Source of the DNA: Symbiodinium natans
Taxonomy: Eukaryota; Sar; Dinophyceae; Suessiales; Symbiodiniaceae
DNA length: 64,000 nucleotides
Direction of reading: 5' to 3'
Assembly: GCA_905221605.1 (NCBI GenBank)
Contig: CAJNDS010000569.1
Coordinates: 344,514-408,513 of the forward strand
The notes under the pieces are model-generated. The model did no database searches, was not told the origin of the DNA, and was given only the letters and a program-made list of their open reading frames with translations. Positions within the stretch are counted from its first letter, which is position 1; each line of letters begins with the position of its first letter. Both the position numbers and the translations under genes were made by a program. Below, in pieces: positions 1-11,559 of this stretch.

Positions 1-146
1 CCGCCGTCTCAGCTTCGAACCTCCTGGCCGCCTCACCAACGCGTGAGTTGTGAAGCAGCTTCAGAGCCAGCTTCTCCCCGCGCTTCTTGCCCTGCCACCC
101 ATCCACCAGCAAAGACACGCTGATCACCGTGGCGAAGTCTGGGCCA
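1..146 (-). CDS. Protein kinase N-lobe exon (partial gene, cut by window edge)
   Basis: Read on the minus strand, bases 146 to 1 give one open frame that begins after a splice acceptor (ending CCCAG). It contains 'GEKLALKLL', which fits the beta-3 strand with the ATP-binding lysine, and then 'RRFEAET', which fits the alpha-C helix with its glutamate. The spacing between the two matches a kinase N-lobe. The rest of the catalytic domain, including HRD and DFG, would lie to the left of the window, so activity cannot be judged. The match rests on motif spacing only. The exons at 326-640 may be the upstream part of the same gene. Confidence 0.6.
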
Positions 147-325
147 GGTTGCTTTTTGTCGGTGTCTCTCTCACTTAAACATGTACGATGCCGTGTAATG
201 AACATTGTATCATACAAGTATGACATAAATTGCGGGAGCACTGGATTCTCTTGGCACTGCGTTCAATGGCAAAGGTTCCTTGCAGAGTCTGGTGACTCTA
301 GCGTTTGGGCCTGCACTGCCTCCTC

Positions 326-640
326 TCATGCAAAAAAAATCACACCGCCCCGCAACTGCGCCAGGGTGCTGCCACGTCCTAGAACATCGAGGGCCCAAAG
401 CTTGACAATCTCGCCCGAAGCAGTAGATCTCTGGATAGTGTCGTCTGGGGCACTCCTTTGCCGTCGCGAGGCCAGGATCTCTATAGAAGCAAGATTCGCA
501 ACAGCATCGGCCGACATTTCCACGAAGTGCTGTCAAGTGACTTGTTGTCGAGTGCAAACTCCTCCCTGTCCTCCAAATTCGCTTTGAACTCCTTGTTCTT
601 GCCCTTCCGCATGTACAGCATGTAGTGGCGGTCGTCTTCA
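326..640 (-). CDS. Two coding-like blocks upstream of the kinase exon, unrecognised
   Basis: Two adjacent blocks in different frames look coding on the minus strand. One (about 640-540) is charged and contains 'DDRHYMLYMRKGKNKEF'. The other (about 525-345) starts after a TTGACAG acceptor and contains 'MSADAVANLASIEIL' and 'EIVKLWALDVLGRG'. I do not recognise either. Their position just upstream of the kinase N-lobe exon suggests they belong to that gene, but no junction was proved. Confidence 0.35.
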
Positions 641-1950
641 ATGCCCCTCGGACTCCCCCACTCCAGCGACCCACTCCTTGTAAATCCCCAACCCCCTTCT
701 TGATGCCAGGAAGCTGAAAGGGCTTGAACTTGGAGTTCACGATACCTCCAGAGGACATGCACACACGCACAACCTGTTCGACTTCCACCATTCAAGCAGT
801 TGGAAACCTGTCCGATCCCGAGTCCACGTGCCTTCGTGGTCCAGGCCCGGGATACCAAAGTACCTCGGCAGCAACTGGAAACTGTTCTATGTGCGCGGCA
901 AGTTGCATGCAAGCCACGTTGCTGCACGGTGTGATTGCGAACAATCGAGACAGTCTACCCGAGTCTACCCGGTCTCCTTCCATTTGGAACCAGGAAGTGC
1001 TGCCAAAACACTGCCGTAACAAGTAACACTTCTTGCTGGCTTCCAGGAGCGATTTCTGAGAGCCTGAAACGGCCAGGAAGTTGTTGCTGTAGGGTACCTG
1101 TACAGAACCGAGATTGGAAGCATTGACAGTGGAGGCATTGACAGTGGAATGCACGGGGGCAAATGGCATTGCCAGCAACGCACGTCAAAGGTAAGTCTTC
1201 GATGCTCGTCCGACCGCATTACTGTACTGCCTGTTGATTTCGGTGCCTACTAGTTACTAGCATCTCTGCACCCTTTGCCCATTACAAAAGTGGGGCTCAG
1301 CCCAGCTCTGTGCCGCACAGCAGCCGGATTCGCCCTCAATCCGAAACCCGATGCTACAGTGTCCAAGTTCGGCCCTGCGTGCCCTCAATCAAACAATAGC
1401 CACTTAAGGTGCGCCGCAATCGAGCACTGCATTGTCAAAAAAAGGGAGTCAGCTGCATTAGGAACTACAGCAACTCTGCGATAGAAAGACAGATACCTCG
1501 GAGGTAGAAGTTCATGAACTGATGCTCCGATTGAGGAACAGGGCTACCGGCAACTGTACCAGAAGGGTGGCTGACATGGATCCAGCAGATGGAGCTACCG
1601 GAACAGGTGTTCAGCACGCCATCGGAATGGAAAAATGGATGGTGCTTAGGCATGCTTCAAATCTTCTTTCCTGCCTTGAAATCAAATTACAACTACCATC
1701 ATTACCGCCTCCATGATGGTCCTGCAATTGAAAACATGTCACTGTCTCGCACTGGCGCCGAAGCCGGAAAGACTTAAGGACTTAAGGAGGCCTTAGAAAC
1801 CCTTCGGCTTCCGCTAGCTTCCTAAGTGCGGCAAATTCTGCCCATCGTAAAGCATAGTTTTGGGCTGTACTGTGAGTTCTGTATTTGCACCTTGTGAACG
1901 AACTTTAATTGGGTGGAATTTGTTTGCTAGATGCTCGTCCGATTCGGACT
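641..1950. other. No supported gene
   Basis: Short overlapping frames occur on both strands without recognisable motifs. A 15-base tandem duplication built on 'gcattgacagtgga' occurs near 1120-1150. This is probably intron or intergenic DNA. Confidence 0.5.
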
Positions 1951-1989
1951 CAAGCATTACAGAAAGAAAAATCTGCACCTTGTGCTTTG

Positions 1990-2435
1990 CCGCCAAGCAT
2001 CTTTCTGTACGGCAAGCTTCCACTGGCCGCTGCTGAGCACGTCTGCCGGCAGGACCCGGCTGAAGACCTGCCTGGAGAACACTCTCTCTGTCGCTGAGGC
2101 GGACACATCCCCCCCTTTGTCCATGCAAAGACGGAAATGTCCAACATCTGATTCTTGGCAGCAAGCGGCAGGGGAAGAGAAGTGAAGCACTTTCCTAATT
2201 CTTGCAAGCTCAGCAGCTTCCAGTCTTGCAGCGCGCTGCGTGCGTATGTGTCGAACTTGTCTTCGTCCTGGCTCCAAGATTCCCACATCCCGCCTGACCA
2301 GCTCACACAAAAGAGAAGTGCCAGGGTCCTGCAGATTGAACGTTGCATCGAAATCCTCGTCGAGCAGCACAGCCCAAGCTTTGACAACCGCGATGTTTTC
2401 ATCGTCGCGTTTGAAGGTATACCTGAGCTCCACAC
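1990..2435 (-). CDS. Candidate exons of unknown function
   Basis: On the minus strand about 2435-2290 reads 'LRYTFKRDDENIAVVKAWAV' followed by 'LLDEDFDATFNLQD'. After a frame change, about 2285-2185 reads 'QDEDKFDTYARSALQDWKLL'. Both have the balanced charged/hydrophobic composition of real protein, unlike the other frames. The frame change implies a very short intron, a frameshift, or that only one block is real. No family recognised. Confidence 0.35.
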
Positions 2436-2779
2436 AAGGTCTACAGGCCTACCGCCAACGCGGTGCCGTCGAAGGTGGAAATTTTAAGCATCCATGCCGA
2501 GCATTGCGCAGTAAACACGTCGGGAAAGATGAGCAGCTTTGCCATCGTGACAGTTGAATCGGCAGATTGAATTTGCGGAGCTTTGCTGGGGCAATGTTTT
2601 GTAAAGGCATATCTCGTTCAGCGTTGAGCCTGCATTTATGCAGATCCAGCTGAACACGGTACGGTCTGAGGATTGTCATCCAAAATCACTTGAAGATCAC
2701 GAGCTTCCTAGCCATAGCACAGTTTTGCCCCTTGGGCAGCATCCCTTCAGCAAACTGCACCAACGGGCAGGGCGGCAGG

Positions 2780-2940
2780 GACAGAGAGCGAGCGAGCGAG
2801 AGGGATATAGACAGAGAGAGAAAAAGAGAAAGAAAGATATTTATACATATATATATATACATAAACATATAAAGATAGCTACCTACAGAGCAAAAAGAGT
2901 GAGAGAGTTAGAGGAAAGGAAAACAAAAAGATAGAAACGA
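2780..2940 (+). repeat. Purine-rich GA tract passing into a TA tract
   Basis: About 160 bases of GAGA/GAAA-type sequence interrupted by an ATATATAT stretch near 2845-2860. It is low complexity and gives stop-poor but meaningless frames on both strands. Confidence 0.8.
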
Positions 2941-3429
2941 AAGACGGTGAGCGAGAGCTGAACAGACGAGATAGATAGGCACGGATCCACATCGGAAGCG
3001 ATGGGTGGGTTGAGTAGCTGCTACCATTGCTACCAGCGGCAAAATCTCACATTTATAGATTTTGTGTCTCTCTGATGGCTCCCAGCTACAAATCCCTGTC
3101 AGTTGAAGCGTTGAGGCGTGCCCCGAGGAGGGTTGCAATCAAGGCGGCACCAACGTGAGCAGGCGACACAGGCTCGGAAACTGGATGGATGTATCGAGGC
3201 ATAGAACGACCAACTTGTGAGACAAAACAGCTTCAAATCATGGCCCAGTACCGGCACCATCGGTTGATTGACTTGATTGGTAGCGGATCAGGAAAAAGCT
3301 AGTGTGGTCGATAGATACACAGGTGTACAGTGTACAGTTACAGACACGCAAGCCTCTGGCCTTTGGGAGATACGTGAGCGAACGGCTGACAGCTGGAGTC
3401 TCTGGACAGACAGGCAGACAGACCTACGG

Positions 3430-3850
3430 ACCTTGCAATGCGACCCAAGACACATCTTGCACTCGTCTGACAAGTCGCCAAGGATGCGCAAATTCATGGG
3501 CCGGGCAGGGCCCCACAGAGCCTTCCGAGTCTTGCCGTTCGCCTTGCACTCACCGCACTCTCCGCAGCGCAGGGTGTTGTCATTCTCCTTCTTGCCATTG
3601 AGCAAGACGGTTATGGTCTCTTTGCTGCAGAAATTCCCCGCCGGCATGAACACGAGCCTGGGACTTTGGGCAAACCGGCAAACCCCCCAGAGTGCCGGAA
3701 GCGCCCCAAAGGATAGTATAGGGCACCACGAGTGCTTCTTGCACCTTAATGCGTTTAAGAGCCACAAGCCTGCGCACTTCCACTTCGTGCTCCTCGAAGA
3801 CTTGAATGCCTCCTCGCGTCTTCGTTTCCTGGCAATCAAGATTGCATAGA
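3430..3850 (-). CDS. Two-exon protein with paired cysteines (possible CXXC/zinc-ribbon)
   Basis: The minus strand gives a coding-like block at about 3850-3690 ('GGIQVFEEHEVEVRRLVALK'). In a second frame, about 3640-3430 contains 'LRCGECGEC' and then 'DECKMCLGSHC'. The CGxCxxC arrangement recalls the start of a CXXC zinc finger, but the rest of that motif does not match clearly. A zinc-binding fold is an inference from the cysteine pairs. The frame change between blocks implies an intron near 3640-3690. Confidence 0.4.
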
Positions 3851-4237
3851 CACAGTTTCGGCCCGAGCAATGCAACTTCTCTGAACGAGGACCATGCGGC
3901 TACCAACCCATGAGCCCTAACCCCAACAAAACACAAGCCCGCCTGCTACATGCATAGCACTACATCCAACAGAAGCGCCATCTGTCTTCCAACAAGAACC
4001 TAAATGACAGCTCTTCAGTCCAAGTGCGAGAGCCTGCAAGTTCTTCAGCAAAAGATCTCGGATCTCTTCCCGCTTTTTTGCCTAGAAGCCGGTGCTAAGT
4101 GCAGAACTGGAAATGACAAGCTGTCCACTCCGGATCTTCTCACAATTTTGTTGAATGTCAGGTGGTGCGCAGCTGCAGGACTCGAACTCTTTCCACGATT
4201 GAATGATGCCTGCTGCCACGGGCTGCAAGCAAGGCAC

Positions 4238-4456
4238 AACCGCAGTAATCTTCGCACCATCTTTCAATCCTGCCTCCTGGACAGTCTGACCTTTGCCTAA
4301 GTACTTCGAGTCGAGACGAAGATCCTCAATAGCACATTCGAGCTTCTCCTCCGCAACCTTCAGCACTTCGCGCACCATCATCGCATCATGCACTGAGATG
4401 GGGAACATCTCAACTGCATTCTCCAGGCCAATCTGCACGGTAATCCACACCACGGC
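4238..4456 (-). CDS. Ubiquitin-like (beta-grasp) domain exon
   Basis: The minus-strand exon starts after a GGTAG acceptor at 4457-4458. It reads a first beta strand ('WITVQIGLENAVEMF'), then 'VREVLKVAEEKLECAIEDL' as the helix, then 'LRLDSKYLGKGQTVQEAGL' and 'KDGAKITAVV'. The order and spacing match ubiquitin, where 'L.f.gk.L.d..tL....i.dg..i.lv' follows the helix. It lacks the C-terminal diglycine in view, so it is more likely a UBL domain inside a larger protein than a modifier. Flanking exons were not found. Confidence 0.6.
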
Positions 4457-4650
4457 CTACCGCAACTGAATGCAAAGCTTAGGGGCTTCGTGCCGTCTCC
4501 CAGCACCCCGTCCTAGTTCGACTATAGGAATACAGTTCCAGCTGCAAGTTCACCTAACTTGGCCCCAACATTCTTACTAGAAGCTAGCACGTCCTTTCTG
4601 CTGCACCCACCCTAAACCCTTAACCAGCAGCCTAAGCCCAAAACCTTCAA

Positions 4651-4707
4651 CCCTAAACCCTAAACATCCCTAAACCCTAAACCCTAAACCGCCCTAAACC
4701 CTAAACT
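4651..4707 (+). repeat. Interstitial telomere-type CCCTAAA array
   Basis: Several CCCTAAA units, some perfect and some with small insertions (CATCCCTAAA, CGCCCTAAA). TTTAGGG is the usual telomere unit of dinoflagellates and plants. The position is far from any chromosome end visible here. Confidence 0.9.
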
Positions 4708-5074
4708 GCATCTGGTGTCAGGACTCCCAAGCCTGATCCTGGAGACCGACGGCCAACCCCTCATAGCCTGCATCTTGCACGGCACGGAATGTTTATTACT
4801 ACTATGATTATTTGGCTGACAATTCTTCTGAAGTACAACTGATATTACTGCTGCAGTTATTTCTAATTTCTAATTTCTACTACTGTTCATATTTGCTGTG
4901 AGTACAAGATGGCCAGCGTTTCCCCTCTTGCAAGGCCACGGTTTGTGAGCGCATGTGGCAAAAGCTCACCATCCCTGCAGGCTCTCATGACGCAGGATCC
5001 TTTCGCCAATCCTTGTTCCTCCCGCCGTCATGCTTCCATACAGTATGGAGTATTACTCCATGCATGTTCCTTTC

Positions 5075-5173
5075 ACAATCCCTGCCCCGAGCCTTCGCAA
5101 AAGCCTTTCAATTGGTTTGTCAGGTCATCCGGTTTGAGCACGTTCGTGGCAACACGCATTTTGGGCATGCATG
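5075..5173 (-). CDS. Short candidate exon, unknown function
   Basis: The minus strand reads 'PKMRVATNVLKPDDLTNQL' and then 'KGFCEGSGQGL' to a stop or splice site. Composition looks coding and the opposite strand does not. No family is recognised and neighbouring exons were not located. Confidence 0.3.
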
Positions 5174-7815
5174 GTTACCTTACCTTGGACACTCTCAGTA
5201 ACAATTCTCCGACGTAGTCGCGCAATGAGTTCCAAAAAGGTGTGCACCAAAAACTTGACAGAGAAACACGCGCAAAACAATGCCAACATCCCGCATAAAA
5301 AGCGATGGCAGGCCTGCAGGCATTATGTGCACAACGCTGGTGGTGCTGATGCCGCAGCCGCCAAGCCACAACTATTCCATCCAGGCATACTAAGAGATGC
5401 AATTGACTCGTTTGCCAACTGACGCCTATTGCCGATGCTGCTGTGCAGTATGCCATGGGCTTTTGCGCAGCTGGGCCTTGTATGTCAACATGTCTTCCTG
5501 GAGCCACAAGTCACACAAGAAATTCACCCAAACTCTCATGCGTCAACACAGGCTTGACATGCCGTTTGCATATGTGCAAGGCACCTTCTTCATTTTTTGA
5601 TGCTAGTTTGAGCGCGCGGACGCGCCCTGATTCTCCTGCCGGGCTGAAGCTAGAGCTTGGTCCAGGGCAGAAACCTCACTGGAAAAGCCAGTGTTCAAGC
5701 GCGGCTGACATACACCAAACTTCTTCAAGCACACCCAAGCGACACGCGCAAGACGATCCTTTGGTTGCAAACCGTAGCCTACAACACCCTATACTATACG
5801 ATACCATGCACAAGCATGCCCGAACCGAAAGCAAAGAAACATTCTGACGATGCTGCCGCAGTGCTGCCATCGCAACGGAGTCTTGCCATGCCTCGGGAAC
5901 CCACTCGAACCCCCGTCATCTGCGGTCGTGAAAACTGCAGATGACAGCATCTGCCCTACGGTTCGTTCATGAGAGCCGTATCTGCTGACCTTTAGAGTCA
6001 TAAAATTCCCATCTCTGACATCCAGCATGCAAGTGGCAGCTCCAAGCCGGTCGGGCCAACTTCAGGCTCGGGAAATGGTTGAGCAGAGCGCCTGGTCGAC
6101 TTGCCCGTTGGCCAGGTTCACGTGCTCCTGAATCCAGTCCTTTGGACAAAAACCGGACAGGGCTTGAGATGCTACAGTGCTAAGGCTTGAGTTCAGCCTC
6201 CTCAGGCGTAGCCTGGCCGTAGCCGTAGCGTTAAAGTGACAAAGCACCGGGCCGCAGAGCACAGAACGGATTTGGACATGGCACCGTCCATGGCGTGGCT
6301 GCTCTGTGCTCTTCCCGCACGAGCATCAGCTGCAAGCCCAGCCAGTTCAAACCATCGCCGCTGCTGTTGTCCGACCTGAGCCGATTTTTGCACGTCTCAG
6401 AGAGCAACTACACTATGCTGAGTTTGGAGCCAGATCTTGTCGCGCCCAGCCCTGGCGTTGTGCTCCAGCAGGTAGGCCTGTTCAGGGCATGAGTCGCCTC
6501 GAACCTCATACTGGAACCTCCCGAATCCTGCTGCAATGTGTCAAAGCCCAACTCACAGGGATCAGGGCAGAAACTCTACTGCAGACTTCTGCTGACCGTC
6601 AAAAACCTGGGTGCATTACACGCTGCAAGTGTGGCCTCACCAGTGAGTTGCAGCCGTTGGGACATCGCCGTTCCAGGTCTGAACCTGGGCTTGGAAGGAG
6701 AAGTTACAGCAAACACCAGGGCTCGCGAGCCAAGTCCGCGTATAAACCTCTTGTTATCGTTGACTGGAGGGACTGTGCCGGCATCAGCATGGCAAGATGT
6801 GCTTTGGCTTGTGTCGGAGCCTCACGTCCGAGATACATAATGCCTCCAAAGCCCTATAAGAGGCCGCCTGCACAGGCAAGGCAGAAACCCAGTGGGAGAA
6901 ATCGCCCTTGCCACGGCCCAGAAAGACCCCAAAAGGCCTGAAGGGGACAAAAGACGAGACGAGCCCTGATGGACCCCCCTTGAACACAGGCCCCAGACCC
7001 AGACCCCAAACCCAGAACCCAGAACCCAAATCTTATCGTTGAAAAACTGTTCCCTGTCATTTTGCAGACGTAACCCCGATCCAGGTTGGCTTCGTTTGAG
7101 GGCTCTGGGAGCTTTAAGGCCGCAATTGCAACAGGCGATTGCAACACATTCCCGAACCTGTTTTCTCACCATCTCGCGGTGAAGGAGCCATACGTCTGTC
7201 TCTACAGGCACTTCTCGCGGTACTCCGAAGACAGCACAGACATTGACGTGTCAACAGGCTCAGCTTTTTCACTGCAACAAAGATCCTGCCGTCCATGAAG
7301 ATGCCGTGGGAGGAAAGCAGGAGGTCCGGAGAGTCCAGACGCGATGCAGCAGCGCCGACGAAGACCACAGTGGATGTCCGGCGTATGTTCGCGTTCCGTG
7401 TAGGTGCTCTTGGCGCAGTCAGTGTAGCCTGGAACCCAGGAAGGCGTACAAACCGCGCCGAGCGCTGGCTTACAGATCTGCTTGGACAAGCTGCCTCAGC
7501 CAGCAGCGACTCTGAGAGTTCGAATACGCAGTCAGGCATGGCAAGGCATGGTAAGGCATAGCTTGTTTACAAACACATCTGCTTGGACAAGCTGCAGACC
7601 AGGCCATAATCACAGCAGGACTGCTGATGATAATATTGGTGACTGCAGGTGCAAGGCTCATGATACCTTGGCAATGCTGCGTACGGCTGCGCTAAAGATG
7701 CGAAAAGCAAGCCAACCGTAGACCGAAAACGGGAAACTCAATGTTGAAATGAAAACACGTTTCTAAACCGGTAAAGCCCAACAAAGCTTTTTCGCAAAGA
7801 CGTACCGTCTGGTTT
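5174..7815. other. No supported gene
   Basis: Only short shadow frames are seen on both strands. Degenerate CCCAGACC/CCCAAACC runs near 6985-7035 look like decayed telomere-type repeats. A 'FVAVKKLS' string near 7270-7310 on the minus strand was considered and rejected as a kinase. Confidence 0.45.
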
Positions 7816-7829
7816 TCAGCTGAGTTTCT

Positions 7830-7938
7830 GTGCCTTCTTGGTCGTATTTGTCTTCTCGAGATCCACCACGCGCGTTGCCATGCTCAGGCCACTGAAAGCA
7901 AGCACAAGGAGCGGCAGCACCATCTGAAAGGCCATGGA
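7830..7938 (-). CDS. Candidate start exon with signal-peptide-like N-terminus
   Basis: From an ATG at 7938 on the minus strand the frame reads 'MAFQMVLPLLVLAFSGLSM' followed by a polar stretch. This is a typical hydrophobic secretion signal with a possible cleavage site after the small residues. No downstream exon was recognised, so this may be chance. Confidence 0.25.
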
Positions 7939-8596
7939 TGCTGTGAATTGTCTAAACGGACAAAAGAAGCTTGAGACAATCGGAGCCGTAGAAAATCCAT
8001 TCCAACCCTCAATCCAAGGAGTTTGGTTTGTCACCACATGCAACATTAAAAAGAATCCACAAGCCTGACACCTCATCGACCACATGACACCTTGGCAAAG
8101 GGATCACATCGTGTCAGCCCAAGAAGATCGAGCCCCCATCCTCCACATCAATCACCCGTAGGCGCTGAGATGTCATGGAAAACAACTCCCGGCCAAGAGT
8201 GACGCGGTGCCCCCAACTGCATGTGATCAATCTGATCGTCTGGGAAGAAACATGGGGTGCCCCAAAACCATGTCTTTTTCAATGGATCGAGAAAAGCCCT
8301 GACTTCTCTTGTGCTCCCACATCGGTGTTTTCACCCGAGCCAATGTAATGCACTTCAAGACCTTGTGAGTACGTAGTCACCCCAGGCTTCATGCAAGAAG
8401 CTTGGCCCGGAGGACGTGGAGCATGCCAGACCAGTTGCTGCCGAAGCCTCCGTATGTGAAGTCCTCCAAGCCTGGCCGATGGCGCGGCCACTTCCATGAA
8501 ACCCACAAAAAAAGGTGGGATCTCATACAGCGGTCCTAGATCGCTCCTATAACTATACAGCGGCCCTCGGGGCCTATGGCGGAATTTAGTGGTCGC

Positions 8597-9731
8597 CTTG
8601 CAGTGGCCTTGCAGGCCCTTCTTCTTGCTGAAGGCTTGCGAGCCCGTCAGCTTCTCGAACTCCTCGGCCCGGTCCCAGAACTTCAGCGCCTGGAAGGCTG
8701 CCTGATGAGCTGGCTGCGGTCACATCGGTCACCTATAGACGCCTTTTGAGAGGGCACCGTCTGTGCTTACTGCTCTTCTTTCTCTTGTTTTTGCTCTTTC
8801 TTTCTCTTTCCTTTTCTCTTTCTCTTTCGGTTCTTCTCTTTTTCTGTCTTTCGTGGGGGCTACGAAGCCCCTACTCAGTTTCTCTCCCTCTCCTTCTTCT
8901 CAGCAGGCTCAGGAGATCTCAGGAGTCAGGGCCGGTCCCCCCCCCCCCCTGCCGCTCATTGCTGCAAGAACCCCGTCCGGATGCGGCTGTCGCTTGTCTT
9001 GTCAGGGTTATCAGGAACTTCACCGGCGTCCCCCAGCAGGTGTGACCAGTGTCGGCACCACGAGGCGGCAGTGTCGGGACTGCGTGGGGCTAGCACGATT
9101 ACCATCGCCATCACCGCCTACCACCTGAGTCACTTGAGTTATTTGCTTTGCTAGTTTGTTAGTTCCTTCTATTTATGTATTTGCCTTTTTTTTTCCTGTC
9201 TGTCTGTCTTTCGGTCTTGGTTTCACTTTCTCTCTTTCTCTCTTTCTTCGTTTATGGGGCCTAAAACATGGCTCCAATGACCAGGCCGCAAAGCTCTTCA
9301 GAGAATTTCAGAGAAGTGCGATCGAAACTTGAGAAGCACCAAAGAGGCCGATAAGGCGGCCTCTGCGTTGGTGAAGGTGTGGCTGCGCCCTGTCTTTGGG
9401 GCTTCCAGCCGCAAGGGATCCTCCAGAGGGTAGAAGTTGCCCAGGAAGCCGGCGGTGCAGAGCCTGACGCCAAGAGCACAAAGATGCAGGAGAGGCTTCA
9501 GTGCTGTATTTCAAGGGCGGGAGGAGCTCCCTTTTCTTGTTTTGCGGACATGTTGGTGGCAGTTTAGCAGTCTAGCAGCTTAGCACGCTGGCTTAGCCGG
9601 ACGTCGAAGGAGGCACCAGCTTTTTGCGCAATCCCAGCAGAAGCCAACGTCTTCCAGATTTTGGCCCGGCCTGTCCCACTCCTCCTCGCGATCTGGAAAG
9701 TAGAAGGCAAGAAGGCCAACATCACCGCGAC
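8597..9731 (-). CDS. NADAR (YbiA-like N-glycosidase) domain protein
   Basis: Three minus-strand exons can be placed. Exon 1 starts at 9731 and reads 'LLAFYFPDREEEWD'. Exon 2 (9463-9361) reads 'TAGFLGNFYPLEDPLRLEAP' and ends 'FTNAE'. Exon 3 (8701-8597) reads 'AAFQALKFWDRAEEF' and 'LTGSQAFSKKKGL'. Joined, 'FTNAE|AAFQALKFWD' matches the NADAR core, where 'FY', 'SNFYP' and 'EhayQAlKF' follow in this order. Exon 2 to 3 keeps phase exactly and uses a GC-AG intron. NADAR enzymes cleave N-glycosidic bonds in riboflavin precursors or ADP-ribose-linked substrates, but the exact substrate is not predictable here. The C-terminal third was not identified. A coding-like block at 8500-8290 may or may not belong. 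Confidence 0.72.
8764..8850 (+). repeat. Pyrimidine-rich CTTT tract
   Basis: TTTCTCTTT-type low complexity sequence just upstream (in plus sense) of the NADAR exons' intron. A similar TTTCTCTTTC tract lies at about 9187-9250. Both fall in the intron between NADAR exons 2 and 3 and read as purine-rich on the coding strand. Confidence 0.75.
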
Positions 9732-9994
9732 CTCAAAGCACACAGAGCTTCGGAATCCCCCGTCTCAAAACGTGAGAAGCTGTGGTCTGGTGACAGCGAC
9801 ATACAACGACCAAGCCCTGCGCCGGGGCCACGCGGATCCTCAAACGGGAGCACGTTTGGCCGGAGTTGGGGAACTCTCGGAGGCGCAAGAGCCACAGGCG
9901 TGGGAGCTGGAGCGGCCTTGAAGTACAGGTGCGCTGCACGGTGCAAAAGAAGTTTGCAGACCAAATCAGACCAACGGGCTGCACCACTACCGCA

Positions 9995-10045
9995 CCACTT
10001 TCATCACTTTCATCACTTTCATCACTTTCATCACTTTCATCACTG
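9995..10045 (+). repeat. 9-base minisatellite TTTCATCAC
   Basis: Five to six tandem copies of a 9-base unit. On the minus strand it reads as Ser-Asp-Glu repeated inside an open frame (about 10083-9960), so it could encode an acidic repeat upstream of the NADAR exons. Coding status is uncertain. Confidence 0.85.
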
Positions 10046-10099
10046 TCAACATGTTCCATCTTCCTTGCCAATCCGAAAAGCACAGCCGGCTCTCGGGTT

Positions 10100-11525
10100 C
10101 TCCAAGTCTGTCTCGATCAGCGGGTCGCGACGATCGCGCCTACGCCCTCTGCAACGCGAACACAACCTCCGCAGACTCGAAAAAACCATGGGGGCTTCTC
10201 TCTGGCGTGGATAAGATGGACAGAAACCCGACTCAGCCTGCTACAAGAAGGAATGTCTGCTGCTTTATGACATCTCGAAGCCTGCGTTATCTTGCAGAGT
10301 ACATGTTGCAAAACAACTTGCAAGAATCGGTATTGTCATGTACTAACTGCTACCACCACTCCCTGCATGTGTCAGCTCATATGAGCGTACGGGAGTTCAA
10401 ACGGATCCGTGCATGGCACATGAAGCTGATCGGGCCAACAAGCGCAGTGGCTGAAGAGTTGCTACCAGAATTTGAACGTAGCTGGATCGGGCATCTCAAT
10501 GCCAACATTGAACCACGCAATAGCTTACATCGGAGAAACCAAGACCTGAAGATGGCGTGCAGACACCGGCAAGACTGAAAGGGCATCCTCTTCGCGCGAA
10601 CAAATCCTGTACGTGCTAACAAAGCGCCAAAGCTCTTTTTGTGACTGCATTTCCAGTTTTGCACTTACCACGGAAGTGACTTGACTAGAAAATAGACGGT
10701 CGCAATCTGGCCTGTCCCCAACTCAAACAGACGCCCGTTCTAGCAATGCTAGCGTACACAACAGCCTTGTCGCACCATCCAACGCTGAGAGGGGATACTG
10801 CCAACCTGCCTCCATACTGGAATTTTTGTACAAGGCAAAGGCCTCATTTGGACCTCTGCCTGGGACGGGTTCAAAGACCCCAACAGCTGTTTCACCATGT
10901 GATGGCGGCATCTGCGCTTGGAACCCCCCGACCCTACCAAACATGCCGTCGCTTTGAGATCGGCAGCAAACCGCTGCCGCCAGCCAATTCCGGCGGGCTC
11001 AAGCCTGGACATCAGGTTGCGGACAACGTGCTAGAATATGGGTTGCAGGAAGGCAGAAGACGAGCGTCCCACTACTTACCACTGCGACGTCCATTGCGAG
11101 GTTTCGACTCTCACACTAGCAGGGTTTGGGGGGGCTTTCAGACAGTGATGGTGCCGACTTGCAAAGCGATCTGAGACATTGCTGAAGTAGACATACGATT
11201 TGAGTTTTCGAAGTCCAGTCCTGAAGCGGATGATTAAAATATACGACCCCAGGGGGTTCTCCTGTAGCTACTTCACCTTCGAAGGTTGGAGATTGTTGGA
11301 GACCGGGAATGCACATAGCATTCGGCTGCAGTCAAGGCAGTATTTCAGGTCATCAACGCTAGGCTGGGGAGAAAAAAATGCTGCTGTCCTGCTGTTGAAC
11401 CCTACGGCAGACTAATTCACGCTAAGCATGTGGGCAACATTGTCCCAAACATGAGTATGTGACAGTTGAAGGCTTTAAAAAGACTTCCTCGCGCAACATC
11501 ACGCAACTCGAATCTCCGGAGCTCC
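10100..11525. other. No supported gene; one long plus-strand frame
   Basis: No recognised motifs. The plus strand is open from about 10260 to 10578, including 'AVAEELLPEFERSWIGHL', with plausible protein composition. It is the only such block on the plus strand in the left half and is more likely chance. Confidence 0.4.
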
Positions 11526-11529
11526 GGTC

Positions 11530-11559
11530 CTCGAATCCAAGGTCAACCATCTTGTCGGC
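11530..11559 (-). CDS. Single DEAD-box helicase-like exon (motif II tail)
   Basis: After a CTTGCCAG acceptor the minus strand reads 'ADKMVDLGFE', which is the residue pattern following 'VLDE' in DEAD-box RNA helicases ('VLDEADRMIDLGFE'). A splice between DE and AD would parallel the DE|AH split seen in the DEAH gene of this window. The upstream exon that should end 'LDE' was looked for up to about 12.9 kb and not found, nor were other helicase motifs, so the call rests on ten residues. Confidence 0.35.

Noticed and set aside
7250-7320. 'GRIFVAVKKLS' on the minus strand, resembling a kinase beta-3 strand.
   Set aside because: No glycine loop, helix C or other kinase motif nearby, and another frame of the same stretch looks equally protein-like.
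8746-9128. Plus-strand Leu/Phe/Ser-rich frames suggesting membrane helices.
   Set aside because: They come from the CTTT pyrimidine tract.
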